Positions 45,647 to 55,422 of a DNA stretch of 64,000 nucleotides are shown one piece after another; the stretch's first letter is position 1; every line of letters starts with the position of its first letter. Below the pieces are notes generated by a model. That model was not told the DNA's origin and made no database searches. It saw only the letters and a list, made by a program, of their open reading frames with translations. The stretch is from NCBI RefSeq assembly GCF_026222555.1, contig NZ_CP098511.1:3019501-3083500 (forward strand), written 5' to 3'. A program made the position numbers and the translations under genes. This stretch comes from Aquimarina sp. ERC-38. GTDB lineage: Bacteria; Bacteroidota; Bacteroidia; Flavobacteriales; Flavobacteriaceae.

Positions 45647-46177
45647 TTTAATATTTTTATCGAAGATAAGTTATGATTAACGATTTTCAAAATGATTTTT
45701 TGATTTTTACCGAAAATTCTCTCAATTATATATTTATTTCGTTTACCCAATTTTAAATCAGGAAGTAGTATTTATGGTTGAGCATAAATATCCTATTGAA
45801 ATCATCATAATTTAAATTACGATGTCGTATGGGAATGGTTATTGTAAGGATAGATTTATAAGTTAAAGCTTTAGTTTGAAATAGCGTTGATAATTCTAAT
45901 TCATATAAATTCATCCCATCCCCAGCCCTTCCCAAAGGGAAGGTAGCTAAAGGTCCTTTCCTTTGAAAAGGATTTAGGATAGGATAGATAGCTGTAAATA
46001 AAATAGTTGGGTTCAATTTTGATACACAAATGCTATTGTAAACTAAAGCCTAAGTAAAAAGATATAAATTTCTAAATTTTATGTGATAACTCTTAGTTTA
46101 TTTATAATTGACTAAGGGGTTAGTTAAACTACTTTAATTTTATAAATTGTACTTATATAGTAATAGTTCATATACTC
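45647..46177. other. Intergenic stretch with the palindromic repeat
   Basis: No gene is supported. A minus-strand frame over the repeat (45753-46016) has low-complexity composition from the repeat itself and is rejected. The rest is AT-rich. Confidence 0.6.
45915..45985. repeat. Palindromic intergenic repeat of the CCTTCCCAAAGGGAAGG type
   Basis: CCTTCCCAAAGGGAAGG (45927-45943) is a perfect inverted repeat with 3-nt loop, followed by a second imperfect one around CCTTTGAAAAGG (45960-45971) and ATTTAGGATAGG. GC-richer than its surroundings. Motifs of this form are scattered between genes in many Bacteroidota genomes; no function is established. Confidence 0.7.
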
Positions 46178-46876
46178 ATGCATAATAAAAATATAATTCC
46201 CCACTCAATAAGTTGTTGGTTAGTACTTCTCTTATTTACTGGAATACAGTTATGTGCTCAGGTAGAAGGGAATCAATCAAGTAAAAATATCAATTCTTCT
46301 GGGTTAAGTAAAAGCGGATTGGATTATCAATTCGGAAAAATTGAAGATCCTAAAATCAATAATTTTACACTAGAAGAAGATAAAAAAAAGGAATCCAAAT
46401 ATTTAAAAGAACCAGTTCGTACCTATGATATGCATTTATCTGACGGATTATTAAAACCTGATTTTGACGGAACGCCTAAGCGATTTAAAAAGGATAAAAG
46501 CAAGGGTGCTATAAGAGGAAATCAAGACTTAGGTTCATTTGAGGTAGATTCAAAAATTGTACAGTTGGTATATAGAGATCATATGGCGGTTGACGGTGAT
46601 GTCATACGTATTTTTATCAATGATGATGTAATTCGAGGTAAAGTAGTATTAGGAGGAAGTTATCAAGGGTTTGCTGTATATCTGGCAGATGGCCTGAATA
46701 AAATAGAAATCCAAGCATTAAACCAGGGCGATTCAGGACCTAATACGGCTCAATTCAAGTTGTATGATCAGGAAGGTACATTAATAACTTCTAATATTTG
46801 GAATTTATTGACCGGAGGTACTGCAACCTTATTAATTACTAAAACAGACGAAGAAAAGTTGATTTTAACTAAATAA
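46178..46876 (+). CDS. Exported protein of unknown function
   Basis: 232 aa. Signal peptide with the core ISCWLVLLLFTGIQLCAQ and cleavage near AQ-V. The mature N-terminal 90 residues are Lys/Asp/Ser-rich and look unstructured; the C-terminal 120 residues form a beta-rich domain ('RDHMAVDGDVIRIFINDDVIRGKVVLGGSYQGFAVYLADGLNKIEIQALNQGDSGPNTAQFKLYD' read in sections) reminiscent of secreted adhesin-like domains. No family is recognised. It converges on the DUF2147 gene 5 bp away. Confidence 0.75.
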   Translation: MHNKNIIPHSISCWLVLLLFTGIQLCAQVEGNQSSKNINSSGLSKSGLDYQFGKIEDPKINNFTLEEDKKKESKYLKEPVRTYDMHLSDGLLKPDFDGTPKRFKKDKSKGAIRGNQDLGSFEVDSKIVQLVYRDHMAVDGDVIRIFINDDVIRGKVVLGGSYQGFAVYLADGLNKIEIQALNQGDSGPNTAQFKLYDQEGTLITSNIWNLLTGGTATLLITKTDEEKLILTK

Positions 46877-46880
46877 AATT

Positions 46881-47306
46881 TTAATCACTTGGGTCAAACC
46901 GTTTGGCTTCAAAAGTTTTAAATAGGAACGCCTTATACGCTCGAATATAGCAAAGGTTTTTATTTTCTTCTTCAATCCATAGTTTGACATCATAAGTTTT
47001 TCCACTATCTGCATTATAAATAGTACCTCCTTCCAATTCTTTTTCTTTAAAGGATAAGTTTGAGATAATATCGCAACCTACTAATTTACGCCCCCTTAAG
47101 CCTTTATCCGGATTTTTGTTATCCAGTCCGTTCAGATTTGACAATGGTTTAGCAGCACGCTTAATAATCTTACCATAGTACAGGTTGCTTTTTTTATAAA
47201 TTTCAATCACGGAGCCACCTTCTATCTGCCATTGTCCTAAATAGGTCTCAGGGGTAACCTGAGCGTAAGAAAAACCTATACATATTATGAATAAAAGGTA
47301 GTGCAT
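46881..47306 (-). CDS. DUF2147 domain protein
   Basis: 141 aa. A short signal peptide (MHYLLFIICIGFSYAQ) precedes a beta-sandwich typical of DUF2147 ('YLGQWQIEGGSVIEIYKKSNLYYGKI', 'GGTIYNADSGKTYDVKLWIEEENKNLCYIRAYKAFLFKTFEAKRF'-type strands). The function is unknown; members occur across Bacteroidota and Proteobacteria and resemble lipocalin-like small-molecule binders. Converges with the gene at 46178. Confidence 0.85.
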   Translation of the reverse strand: MHYLLFIICIGFSYAQVTPETYLGQWQIEGGSVIEIYKKSNLYYGKIIKRAAKPLSNLNGLDNKNPDKGLRGRKLVGCDIISNLSFKEKELEGGTIYNADSGKTYDVKLWIEEENKNLCYIRAYKAFLFKTFEAKRFDPSD

Positions 47307-47648
47307 AGGTCTAAGATACTATAATTTAACTTGACTGACAGGGGTACATGAATTACCGATCTCTAATTCCCTTGTTTTAGTTGTAATTAAATACAACAAT
47401 TAGCGTCTGTTATATGAGAAATTTAATATTAAAAAATTTATATTATTGAAAAGACTGTGTTAATTAATGTTTAACTATTTCAATTAATAATTAAACATTT
47501 TGTAAATTTGATTAAATAAAAGGTTATAATTAGAATATTATTACTATTTATGCCGCCATTTGTATAAAAACTAACGTATTTACAGGCTGTTTATAGTAAA
47601 GTCTTCAAAACTGAAATTATAACGGATAGGTACCCTAAAAAAAGTGAA
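47307..47648. other. AT-rich intergenic region
   Basis: No gene. TAAATTTG near 47502-47509 fits the -7 consensus and could serve the gene at 47649, though it lies about 140 bp before the start. No structure beyond that is visible. Confidence 0.4.
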
Positions 47649-47870
47649 ATGGATATTGTTGCGAGAGCTTTAGAATTTGAAACTAAAAAAACTTCTTTTC
47701 CCAGTACTAATGAACGTATTCAGGCCTCTCGTGAGGTGAAGGAATTGATTCTTGGTGTGAACGAAGTTTATAAAGAAAATAAAGATCCAGAATTAATGGA
47801 CCTTATGAAACGATTGACGGTTATTAAAAAGAAGATCGAAAAACGTATTAAAGGTGTACCTAAAGTTTAG
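47649..47870 (+). CDS. Small helical protein, partner of DUF2237 gene
   Basis: 73 aa. Almost entirely helical by composition (RIQASREVKELILGVNEVYK, then DPELMDLMKRLTVIKKKIEKRIKG), highly charged, no signal peptide. The ATG at 47649 is followed 6 bp after its stop by the DUF2237 gene's GTG start, so the two are cotranscribed. The family is not recognised. Confidence 0.75.
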   Translation: MDIVARALEFETKKTSFPSTNERIQASREVKELILGVNEVYKENKDPELMDLMKRLTVIKKKIEKRIKGVPKV

Positions 47871-47876
47871 CATACC

Positions 47877-48242
47877 GTGTCCCTATTAAATGTTTTAGGT
47901 ACTGAATTAAAACCTTGTTGTTTTAATCCGTTAACCGGATATTTTAGAGATGGATTTTGTAAAACCATTGAAGAAGATACTGGTACCCACATACTTTGTG
48001 CAGTGGTTGATAAAGAATTTTTAGCATTTACTAAATCAAAGGGGAACGATCTTTCTACACCTATACCGTATTACAATTTTCCTGGTTTACAACCTGGCGA
48101 TAAATGGTGTCTATGTATTTCAAGGTGGTTACAAGCTCTTAAAGAAAACAAAGCACCACGTTTGTTTTTAGAAGCATGTCATAAGGACGCCTTGCAATAT
48201 ACTACCCTGGAAATTTTAAAGAAATATGCTTTTGTTGAGTAA
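47877..48242 (+). CDS. DUF2237 family protein
   Basis: 121 aa. The family's conserved block 'LGTELKPCCFNPLTGYFRDGFCKTI' and 'TGTHILCAVVDKEFLAFTKSKGNDLSTPIP'-type stretch plus 'PGDKWCLCISRWLQA' are clear. Function unknown; several invariant cysteines suggest metal binding. GTG start at 47877 fits the family N-terminus. It ends 8 bp before the convergent oxidoreductase gene. Confidence 0.9.
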   Translation: MSLLNVLGTELKPCCFNPLTGYFRDGFCKTIEEDTGTHILCAVVDKEFLAFTKSKGNDLSTPIPYYNFPGLQPGDKWCLCISRWLQALKENKAPRLFLEACHKDALQYTTLEILKKYAFVE

Positions 48243-48249
48243 TATGTAT

Positions 48250-49530
48250 TTAGGTAAATTCCGAAGTAAATTCTTCTACAACTAACCCATCTTCTAAAGA
48301 TTTAATAATTCCTAATGCAGCTCTTTCTCCTGAAATCATTGCCGCGTTTAAAGAAGGATTTAATAAATAATCTCCAGCTAAAAAAATAGTATTATTTAAT
48401 CGGGTTTCCGTAGGGTCTAATTCATATTGCTGCGAAGATAGTACGGGTAGTGCATTCTTGATAATAAAACGTTTTAAAAAACTTACTTGATCCAGGTTAT
48501 AATAAGTATTTAATTCATCTATTACTTTTTGTATCAATTCTTCTTCAGATAAATCGTGTTTTTTTACGATAGTAACCGATACAACTTCTTTAGTGCCTTT
48601 AGATTTATTGGGTATACTGGTAGGATAAAAAATATTATTGACTAGCCCTTCTTTGTATCCCTTTAATCCAATGATAGGTTTTTGTATCCTTCTTTGATTC
48701 GTAGTAAAATATAAAGTATCGCAATAGTTCCAGGATATTTTTTGATTTTTTAAATTCGTAATCAACGTCCCGGGATCAGTAGCCACAATGGTAAAATGAC
48801 TTTTCATCTCGGATTTATCCTTAAGAATAAGTAGACCTTCTTCAATTCGTTTAACTTTAGTTTGAAATAAAAATTGGGTATTTTTTAAATTACTTTTGAG
48901 TTGTATTGGAATAGCTTCGATGCCATCCTTCGGAATAGTGGCACTTCCTTCAGTAAACATTTTAAAAACAAACTCAAACATACGGCTGGAGGTAGCCAAT
49001 TGATCCTCCAGGTAAATTCCGGCAAAAAAAGGAGTAAAAAATTGAGTAATAATTTGCTCTGAAAATGCAAGATTGCGTAGATATTGTAAAGTAGTGGTTT
49101 CTTTATGATTAAAAATATCTTCTACTCTTGTCTTTTTTAAATGAAGGGCAAGTTTTAAAATTTTAAATTTATCTGAAAACGTAGCAGACTTGGCCAATAC
49201 GGTAGAAAAAAACAAAGAAGGTTCACGTAAAGGATCACCTATTTTTTCCGTATGATTTTCAGAAAATAGTAATGCCCCCGGTGTTAATTTTTGAAGGTTT
49301 AGTTTCTTATAATCTAAATATTTCTTCGCAGCCGGATATGCATCCAAAAGTACCTGAAAACCTACATCCAACACGTACCCATTAACTGTTTCCGAACGAA
49401 CTCGACCACCTACCCGATCAGAAGCTTCGACAATCACCGGATGATATCCGTAATTTTCTAAGACCTGTGCTGCAATCAAGCCACTGATACCCGCACCTAC
49501 AATATGTATTTTATAATCTGATTTATTCAT
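48250..49530 (-). CDS. FAD/NAD(P)-dependent oxidoreductase (amine-oxidase/phytoene-desaturase type)
   Basis: 426 aa. The N-terminal Rossmann FAD site G12-x-G-x-x-G17 (IVGAGISGL) with E35 and the following SDRVGGR define the NAD(P)/FAD amine-oxidoreductase group. A C-terminal 'FLAGDYLLNPSLNAAMISGERAALGI'-type segment closes the FAD pocket. The substrate is unknown; family members oxidise amines or desaturate polyenes. It is not next to carotenoid genes. Confidence 0.88.
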   Translation of the reverse strand: MNKSDYKIHIVGAGISGLIAAQVLENYGYHPVIVEASDRVGGRVRSETVNGYVLDVGFQVLLDAYPAAKKYLDYKKLNLQKLTPGALLFSENHTEKIGDPLREPSLFFSTVLAKSATFSDKFKILKLALHLKKTRVEDIFNHKETTTLQYLRNLAFSEQIITQFFTPFFAGIYLEDQLATSSRMFEFVFKMFTEGSATIPKDGIEAIPIQLKSNLKNTQFLFQTKVKRIEEGLLILKDKSEMKSHFTIVATDPGTLITNLKNQKISWNYCDTLYFTTNQRRIQKPIIGLKGYKEGLVNNIFYPTSIPNKSKGTKEVVSVTIVKKHDLSEEELIQKVIDELNTYYNLDQVSFLKRFIIKNALPVLSSQQYELDPTETRLNNTIFLAGDYLLNPSLNAAMISGERAALGIIKSLEDGLVVEEFTSEFT

Positions 49531-49658
49531 TACACCTTACGATCATCGCTGTAAACGCTAATTAAATAAAAATCGAAGAGAGAACCCTTTTTTTGTTTAA
49601 TGTTTAACACTTCTTAATAAACATTATTATTAGCTTTATCTAAACATTAAAACAAATT

Positions 49659-50072
49659 ATGTATAAAACGGCTATTATTCGGAAAGAGCATTTCAATGCC
49701 GCGCATCGCCTCCATAATCCGGCATGGGATGCACAAAAGAATAAAAATGTTTTTGGAAAATGTAACAATCCCCATTATCACGGTCATAATTACGATCTGG
49801 AAGTAAAGATTATTGGAATACCTAATAAAGATACCGGGTACGTAATGGATGCCAAAGTATTATCAGATTTAATAAAAAATCAGGTTTTAGATCGTTTTGA
49901 TCATAAAAACTTAAATATTGAAGTAGAAGAATTTAAAAACCTCAATCCAACGGCAGAAAATATCGCCCGTGTCATTTACGATTTGCTTCGACCTTATATC
50001 AGCGATGATTTTGAATTACGAATTAAACTTTTTGAAACTCAACGAAATATCGTAGAGTATCCTTATCTATAA
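49659..50072 (+). CDS. queD: 6-carboxytetrahydropterin/6-pyruvoyltetrahydropterin synthase
   Basis: 137 aa. Zinc ligands H16 (NAAHRL), H41 and H43 (YHGHNY) and the catalytic C35 (GKCNNP) are present, with the late Glu in 'LFETQRNIVEY'. The GKCNNPHYHGHNY block is the PTPS-like form. It converts dihydroneopterin triphosphate to 6-carboxytetrahydropterin in queuosine synthesis, or to pyruvoyltetrahydropterin in pterin pathways; no other que gene is near. A 1-bp gap separates it from the membrane protein gene. Confidence 0.9.
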   Translation: MYKTAIIRKEHFNAAHRLHNPAWDAQKNKNVFGKCNNPHYHGHNYDLEVKIIGIPNKDTGYVMDAKVLSDLIKNQVLDRFDHKNLNIEVEEFKNLNPTAENIARVIYDLLRPYISDDFELRIKLFETQRNIVEYPYL

Positions 50073-50073
50073 G

Positions 50074-50511
50074 ATGAATACCTTGCTAAGTTTGTTAGAT
50101 CTAAGTCGTCTTATCGTTGATACCGGATTATTTGTATTAATTTGGATGGTACAATTGATTATTTACCCCGGTTTTTCTTTTTATGAAGTGTCTGATCTGG
50201 TAAAATGGCATCAACAGTACACACCTAGGATTACATATATTGTAGCCCCTTTGATGCTCCTTCAAGTTACTTTAGTATTCATACAATTATTTCAAATACG
50301 ATCATTTTATACTATGGTAAGTACCATAGTTGTAATACTACTTTGGGGAATTACCTTCTTTTATTTTGTGCCCAATCATGGTAAAATTGCTAATAATCAG
50401 GCTACTCTACAAATGATACATCAAATGATTGCAATAAATTGGATACGAACTGTATTATGGACCTTTTTGTTTTTGTGTTCCCTAGTGCATTTTTATAGAA
50501 CCTTCTACTGA
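50074..50511 (+). CDS. Four-helix membrane protein of unknown function
   Basis: 145 aa with four predicted transmembrane helices (about 17-35, 57-75, 81-100, 123-142). A charged loop with 'VKWHQQYTPRITY' lies between helices 1 and 2 and 'VPNHGKIANNQATLQMIHQMIAINWIRT'-type residues before helix 4. Proteins of this kind are found next to queD in flavobacteria but have no known role. Starts 1 bp after queD stops, so cotranscribed. Confidence 0.8.
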   Translation: MNTLLSLLDLSRLIVDTGLFVLIWMVQLIIYPGFSFYEVSDLVKWHQQYTPRITYIVAPLMLLQVTLVFIQLFQIRSFYTMVSTIVVILLWGITFFYFVPNHGKIANNQATLQMIHQMIAINWIRTVLWTFLFLCSLVHFYRTFY

Positions 50512-50805
50512 TTACCTTAGTGGAATATTTTGTTTCTGTTACTTCAATTCTTCCTTTTGTTCATTAATTTTCGTAATTACACTAAAACAATTAGTAATTG
50601 TTCATTTTTTGAAAACCTTATATAGAATCACCTTTTTTTTAGATTTTAACAACATAAGATATACCCATATTAAAATAATTCCATCCAATCTAAATAGTTA
50701 ATACGGTAAAACCATAATATTTATAAGGTTATGAAAATTTTACTGTTAATTAATTCTTAAATTAATTTTTATTTTATAGTATTGTAGTCCCAAAATAACC
50801 TATTT

Positions 50806-53800
50806 ATGGTAAAATTATTACGCTTTACCCTTATATTTTTATGGATTTCCTATGCGTCTTTAGCAAATACTATCACAAAAGATAGTATCCATAATAATTT
50901 AGAATACAACAAGTTAAACTTAAAAAAAGGGTCTAAAACATTAATAGCTTCGTTAAAAACAAATTTAAATTTAAAGGTTAAGACTTCAAGAACTTTTAAG
51001 GAATTTACCAACTTAGATATTTCTGAAAAAAATGTTAACAATTTTCAAAAAAAACAAATTGAAGAAGGTTTTAATTTTAAAGCCGCTGATTCCAGCTTAA
51101 ATAAGAAATGGTTGCAAATAGCAAAAAATACATTTGCTACCATTGAACAAAGTCAAAATTATATCGACCTTCTTACTGAAGATGATCTTTCATCCCTTCC
51201 TGTAGCTACTAGACCCAAAGAAATTAGTAATATAAAGTATACTATGGGAGTAGCCAAAGCGGTCTTCAAGCCAGCTTTTACAGAACTCATTGTTTTTCTT
51301 AAAGTCGAAACTCCAAAAGGTACGCTATATCTCGGAGCAAAAGATATTAAACTATCACATGAGGGCGGGATTATCGGTGAAGCCAAACTAAGCCTTATCT
51401 CTCAATTTACTATGAAAATTGACGATGGTAAGGCTATAGTGATCTTAAAAGGAAGTTTTCAGCAACCTTTCACATATGCACTTATTGACTGTTCCGGGTT
51501 TAACGAACTAAGTGTCGATGCGGATGTATTATTTTCACAAGGTCTGATTCACCCAGTTGATAAAGATGGGAACAAAATTGGTGGATATGTGCAATCCAGT
51601 TTTCGAACGGTCATCACCGATTGGAACGATTTAGTAGTTAACATCTCCTTACCAGAGTTTGGGATCAATGGATTGAAAGGTACTACCTTCCGATTGAACA
51701 GTGCTGTGTTAGATTTTAGTGATATTCGTAATGACCCACTAATGCCTGGTGCTTACCTGTCTAAATATTACAATAATAATCCGAATCTATGGCGTGGGGT
51801 GTATATCAACTCCCTTCAGGTGGTTTTGCCTAAAGCTTTTAAAAAGAAAAATCAAGATAAAAGAATTTCTTTTGGGGCTACCAACTTAATTATTGATTCG
51901 CAAGGGATTACCGGAACCTTTATTGGGGAAGACATATTTTCAATTGATGAAGGTTCTGCATCCAAATGGAAATTTTCTCTGGATCGATTTGCCCTAGGCA
52001 TTGAAGCTAATACCTTAACAATGGGAGAATTTAATGGGGAACTAGTGCTTCCGGTATCAAAAGTAGAACGCTTGCAGTACAATGCCATAATTGGTCCGGA
52101 CGAATATACATTACAGGTGTCGAGTACTAATGCTATACAATTTGATGTTTGGAACGCTGAGGTGACCTTAAACCCAGAATCATATATTGAAATGAAGGTC
52201 AAAGACGGAAAATTTTTACCGAAGGCTAACCTTCACGGAACAGTTAATTTGGCTTCTGGTCTCGGAGATAATAGCAATCAACAATCCGAAAATAAAACCG
52301 TAAACTTTCAAGGGATAAAATTTGAAAACATGCTTTTACAAACCGAAGGACAAAAGTTTTCTGTTGAGTACTTTGGATATAAAGGCAATCTTAAATTAGC
52401 AGGTTTTCCATTAACTATTAATGAAATTGGATTGCAAACCCCCCAAGGGTCTAATCGGGCAAACCTGATTTTTGATTTTAATATAAACCTTACTTCTGAA
52501 AGCGACGGGGGTAATGGTGCCGGAAGTAAACTAATATTTGCCGGAAAGCTTGAAGATGACAATGGAAGAGATCAATGGAAGTTCGATAGGGTAGAACTGG
52601 AACGTATGATGCTGGCCATGGAGGTAGGCGGTACTAAATTAGCAGGAGCTATTTTTATCTTTGATGACGACCCTACTTATGGAACCGGATTTGCGGGGTC
52701 GGTAAGTGCCAAATTTGGTGCGGGACTAAATTTGGAAGTTCAGGCTAAAGCTTTATTTGGGCGAACTCAGGAATTTCGTTATTGGTTTGCAGACGCTCAA
52801 GCGGTTATTCCCGGTGGTGTGCCTATTTTCACTGGCTTTGCTCTCAATACTTTTGGCGGTGGGATATATAATAGAATGAAAATGGCAGGGGTCTCTAATG
52901 ACCCCAATGCCGCTATGAATCATATTGGTGCTTCTTCTTCGGGAGTAATTTACGAACCATCCTCATCGAGCGGATTAGGGATGAAAGCTATGGTTGGGAT
53001 AGCTACACAGAATTCAGAAGATTTATTTCATGCCACCTTAGAATTCGGGATGACCTTCGCTAAATCAGGAAAAATCAATGATATTTATTTCAGAGGTCGT
53101 GGGGAATTGCTTTCTCCACCTACAGGTAACTTTGCTGAATCTGTGCTGGAAAAACTCGCCAAAATTGCTTTGGAAGAAACAGTAAGCTTTCCATCAACCC
53201 CACCTTCGGGAGCTATGAGCGCAGATGTGTTTATCAGCTTTGATTTTGCGAATGATATTTTTCACGCTACTTCTGATGTTTTCGTCAATTTTGGTGTATT
53301 AAAAGGCTACGGTAATTACGGTCGAGCCGGGTGGTTGGATTTTTATGCTTCTCCAGATGAATGGCATATGTTAATTGGAACTCCGGAAGATCCTATTGGG
53401 ATTGTCCTAAATATTGGCATCTTAAAAATAGAAACTACTTCTTATTTTATGACTGGAGAAAATCTGCCAAATAGCCCTCCACCGTCGCCTATGGTGTCAG
53501 AAATCTTAGGGATTGATGCAGCAAAACTTGATTATACTCGCGATTTGGGTCAATTAAAATCCGGATTGGGACTCGCTTTTGGAGCAAATGTAAGTGTAGA
53601 TACCGGTGACCTTAAATTTTTAATTTTTTATGCACGTTTTCAGGCAGGATTAGGTTTTGATGTAATGATTAAAGATTACGGAGAGGCTCGATGTAAAGGT
53701 TCTTCCGGACCTATTGGACTTAACGGGTGGTACGCTAACGGACAAGCCTATGCTTACTTGCAGGGAGAGTTAGGCTTATTTTTTAAACTCTTCGGAAGTA

Positions 53801-55422
53801 AGAAGCGAATCCCAATAATCAAAGGAGGGGGTGCCGTGATTGTACAGGCACGTCTACCGAACCCAGCCTGGTTCCAGGGGTATATGGGAGGACATTATAA
53901 TCTACTGGGTGGTTTAATTAAAGGAAAATTCCGTTTTAAACTGGAAATTGGTGAAAAATGCGAAATCGTAGGAGGAAGCCCTATTGAAGGTATTGTAGCC
54001 ATAGGGGATATGAGTCCAAAGGATAATAAGAAGGATGTAGATGTTTTTGCCTCTCCCCAGGTAGTCTTTAATATGCAACTGAATAAAGTATTTGAAATTC
54101 CGGATGAGACGGGTGACCGTAAATATCGGATTATGTTAGATCATTTTAAAGTAACCAAAGATGGACAACTGATTAAAGGTGAAATTAAATGGAGTGATCA
54201 GAATGACGTTGCCATCTTTCAATCTCATGAAATTCTTCCTCCAAAGTCGAATATAACCAGTGCGGTTCAATTACACTTTGAGGAGTTCAAAAATGGGCGT
54301 TGGGAAGTAATTAAGGAAGATGGAAAAGTATCTCTGGAAAGCAAAGAGGTCACCTTTACCACCGGAGAAGCTCCTAAAACTATTCCTAAAGAAAATATTG
54401 TTTATATGTACCCAGTCATCGAACAACAGAATTTCTTTATTAAAGAATATAATTTGGGTTATATCAAATTAGAAAAAGGACAGGAATATTTATTTCAACC
54501 TGTCCCAAATTGGAAGAAAACTTTAATAATGAAGGGGTCAGACGGGCAGGAGTTAGAAACTACTTTTAGCTACAACGCTTCTAAAAAACAAGTGGCCTTT
54601 CCCTTACCCAAAGGAATGAATAGATCAACAGCTTATGAGGTTAAAGTAGTTCTTATTCCTCCTAAAAATGATATGCAATCAAATGTGACCACAACCGAAG
54701 TTCGAAAGGATCTTAATGAAGATACAAATATTACGGTACGCTCCCGAAAAGCAGAAGGTGTGGTAATTTCCGGAGAAGAAAGGGAATTACTTACTTATAC
54801 TTTTAAGACTAGTGAATTTAACACGTTCCAAAAAAGAATAAACGCCATGCGAGAAAACAAGGAGCTTTACTATTATCTGACCTATCCTTATGGTTTGGCA
54901 TTGGTCTCTTCAGTAGATGATATGGAAGCTTTTGATCTGGCTGAATTGGTAGGTAACGAGTATACGGGGAACCAACCTCTGATTCGTGTTAAAGCGGTAT
55001 TAGACAATCCGTATTACTTACAGAATATTTATCCTTTACTTTATAAAGGCTATCCGTTCCGTGAAGATTTAACCATAGACCGCAAAACTGATAAAATCAG
55101 TATTCCTCCCGTAGAAGGGGTAGAACCTATGTCCTGGTATCTGGATTATCTCGAAAATAATTATACCGGAGAAACTAGACAGTACAACCCGTACCGCTAT
55201 AATCTTACCTATTATTTCCATCAGGATTATGAAGCCATTCGTTATAAGTTAGTCAATTCCGGGCAATATGATACTCCGGGGATTCCAAGAAAGCTTGTAA
55301 CTGATCCTTTTCCGTTGATGCGAAATGGAAAATATAAAACCGAACTTAAATACGTACTTCCCGGACAGGTGAATACCGGTAGGTCACAACAAATTAAATA
55401 TACCAATCCGCTTTATGAATAA
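50806..55422 (+). CDS. Giant exported protein, first gene of the surface operon; no known domain
   Basis: 1538 aa. Signal peptide (LLRFTLIFLWISYASLANT), then a repetitive beta-rich central region with Gly-rich amphipathic strands ('GSVSAKFGAGLNLEVQAKALFGRTQEFRYW', 'FHATLEFGMTFAKSGKINDIYF', 'GLGFDVMIKDYGEA') and a C-terminal 350-residue part with adhesin- or plug-like strands. It ends in IKYTNPLYE with no T9SS domain. The repeating long hydrophobic-polar strands look like a big barrel or beta-solenoid, but I cannot tell which. The 3' end overlaps the next gene by 8 bp. Unknown family. Confidence 0.8.
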   Translation: MVKLLRFTLIFLWISYASLANTITKDSIHNNLEYNKLNLKKGSKTLIASLKTNLNLKVKTSRTFKEFTNLDISEKNVNNFQKKQIEEGFNFKAADSSLNKKWLQIAKNTFATIEQSQNYIDLLTEDDLSSLPVATRPKEISNIKYTMGVAKAVFKPAFTELIVFLKVETPKGTLYLGAKDIKLSHEGGIIGEAKLSLISQFTMKIDDGKAIVILKGSFQQPFTYALIDCSGFNELSVDADVLFSQGLIHPVDKDGNKIGGYVQSSFRTVITDWNDLVVNISLPEFGINGLKGTTFRLNSAVLDFSDIRNDPLMPGAYLSKYYNNNPNLWRGVYINSLQVVLPKAFKKKNQDKRISFGATNLIIDSQGITGTFIGEDIFSIDEGSASKWKFSLDRFALGIEANTLTMGEFNGELVLPVSKVERLQYNAIIGPDEYTLQVSSTNAIQFDVWNAEVTLNPESYIEMKVKDGKFLPKANLHGTVNLASGLGDNSNQQSENKTVNFQGIKFENMLLQTEGQKFSVEYFGYKGNLKLAGFPLTINEIGLQTPQGSNRANLIFDFNINLTSESDGGNGAGSKLIFAGKLEDDNGRDQWKFDRVELERMMLAMEVGGTKLAGAIFIFDDDPTYGTGFAGSVSAKFGAGLNLEVQAKALFGRTQEFRYWFADAQAVIPGGVPIFTGFALNTFGGGIYNRMKMAGVSNDPNAAMNHIGASSSGVIYEPSSSSGLGMKAMVGIATQNSEDLFHATLEFGMTFAKSGKINDIYFRGRGELLSPPTGNFAESVLEKLAKIALEETVSFPSTPPSGAMSADVFISFDFANDIFHATSDVFVNFGVLKGYGNYGRAGWLDFYASPDEWHMLIGTPEDPIGIVLNIGILKIETTSYFMTGENLPNSPPPSPMVSEILGIDAAKLDYTRDLGQLKSGLGLAFGANVSVDTGDLKFLIFYARFQAGLGFDVMIKDYGEARCKGSSGPIGLNGWYANGQAYAYLQGELGLFFKLFGSKKRIPIIKGGGAVIVQARLPNPAWFQGYMGGHYNLLGGLIKGKFRFKLEIGEKCEIVGGSPIEGIVAIGDMSPKDNKKDVDVFASPQVVFNMQLNKVFEIPDETGDRKYRIMLDHFKVTKDGQLIKGEIKWSDQNDVAIFQSHEILPPKSNITSAVQLHFEEFKNGRWEVIKEDGKVSLESKEVTFTTGEAPKTIPKENIVYMYPVIEQQNFFIKEYNLGYIKLEKGQEYLFQPVPNWKKTLIMKGSDGQELETTFSYNASKKQVAFPLPKGMNRSTAYEVKVVLIPPKNDMQSNVTTTEVRKDLNEDTNITVRSRKAEGVVISGEERELLTYTFKTSEFNTFQKRINAMRENKELYYYLTYPYGLALVSSVDDMEAFDLAELVGNEYTGNQPLIRVKAVLDNPYYLQNIYPLLYKGYPFREDLTIDRKTDKISIPPVEGVEPMSWYLDYLENNYTGETRQYNPYRYNLTYYFHQDYEAIRYKLVNSGQYDTPGIPRKLVTDPFPLMRNGKYKTELKYVLPGQVNTGRSQQIKYTNPLYE

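Noticed and set aside
45753..46016. An 87-codon minus-strand open frame with NPFQRKGPLATFPLGRAGDG
   Set aside because: The frame crosses the palindromic intergenic repeat; its odd composition comes from the repeat and no start context or family supports it.
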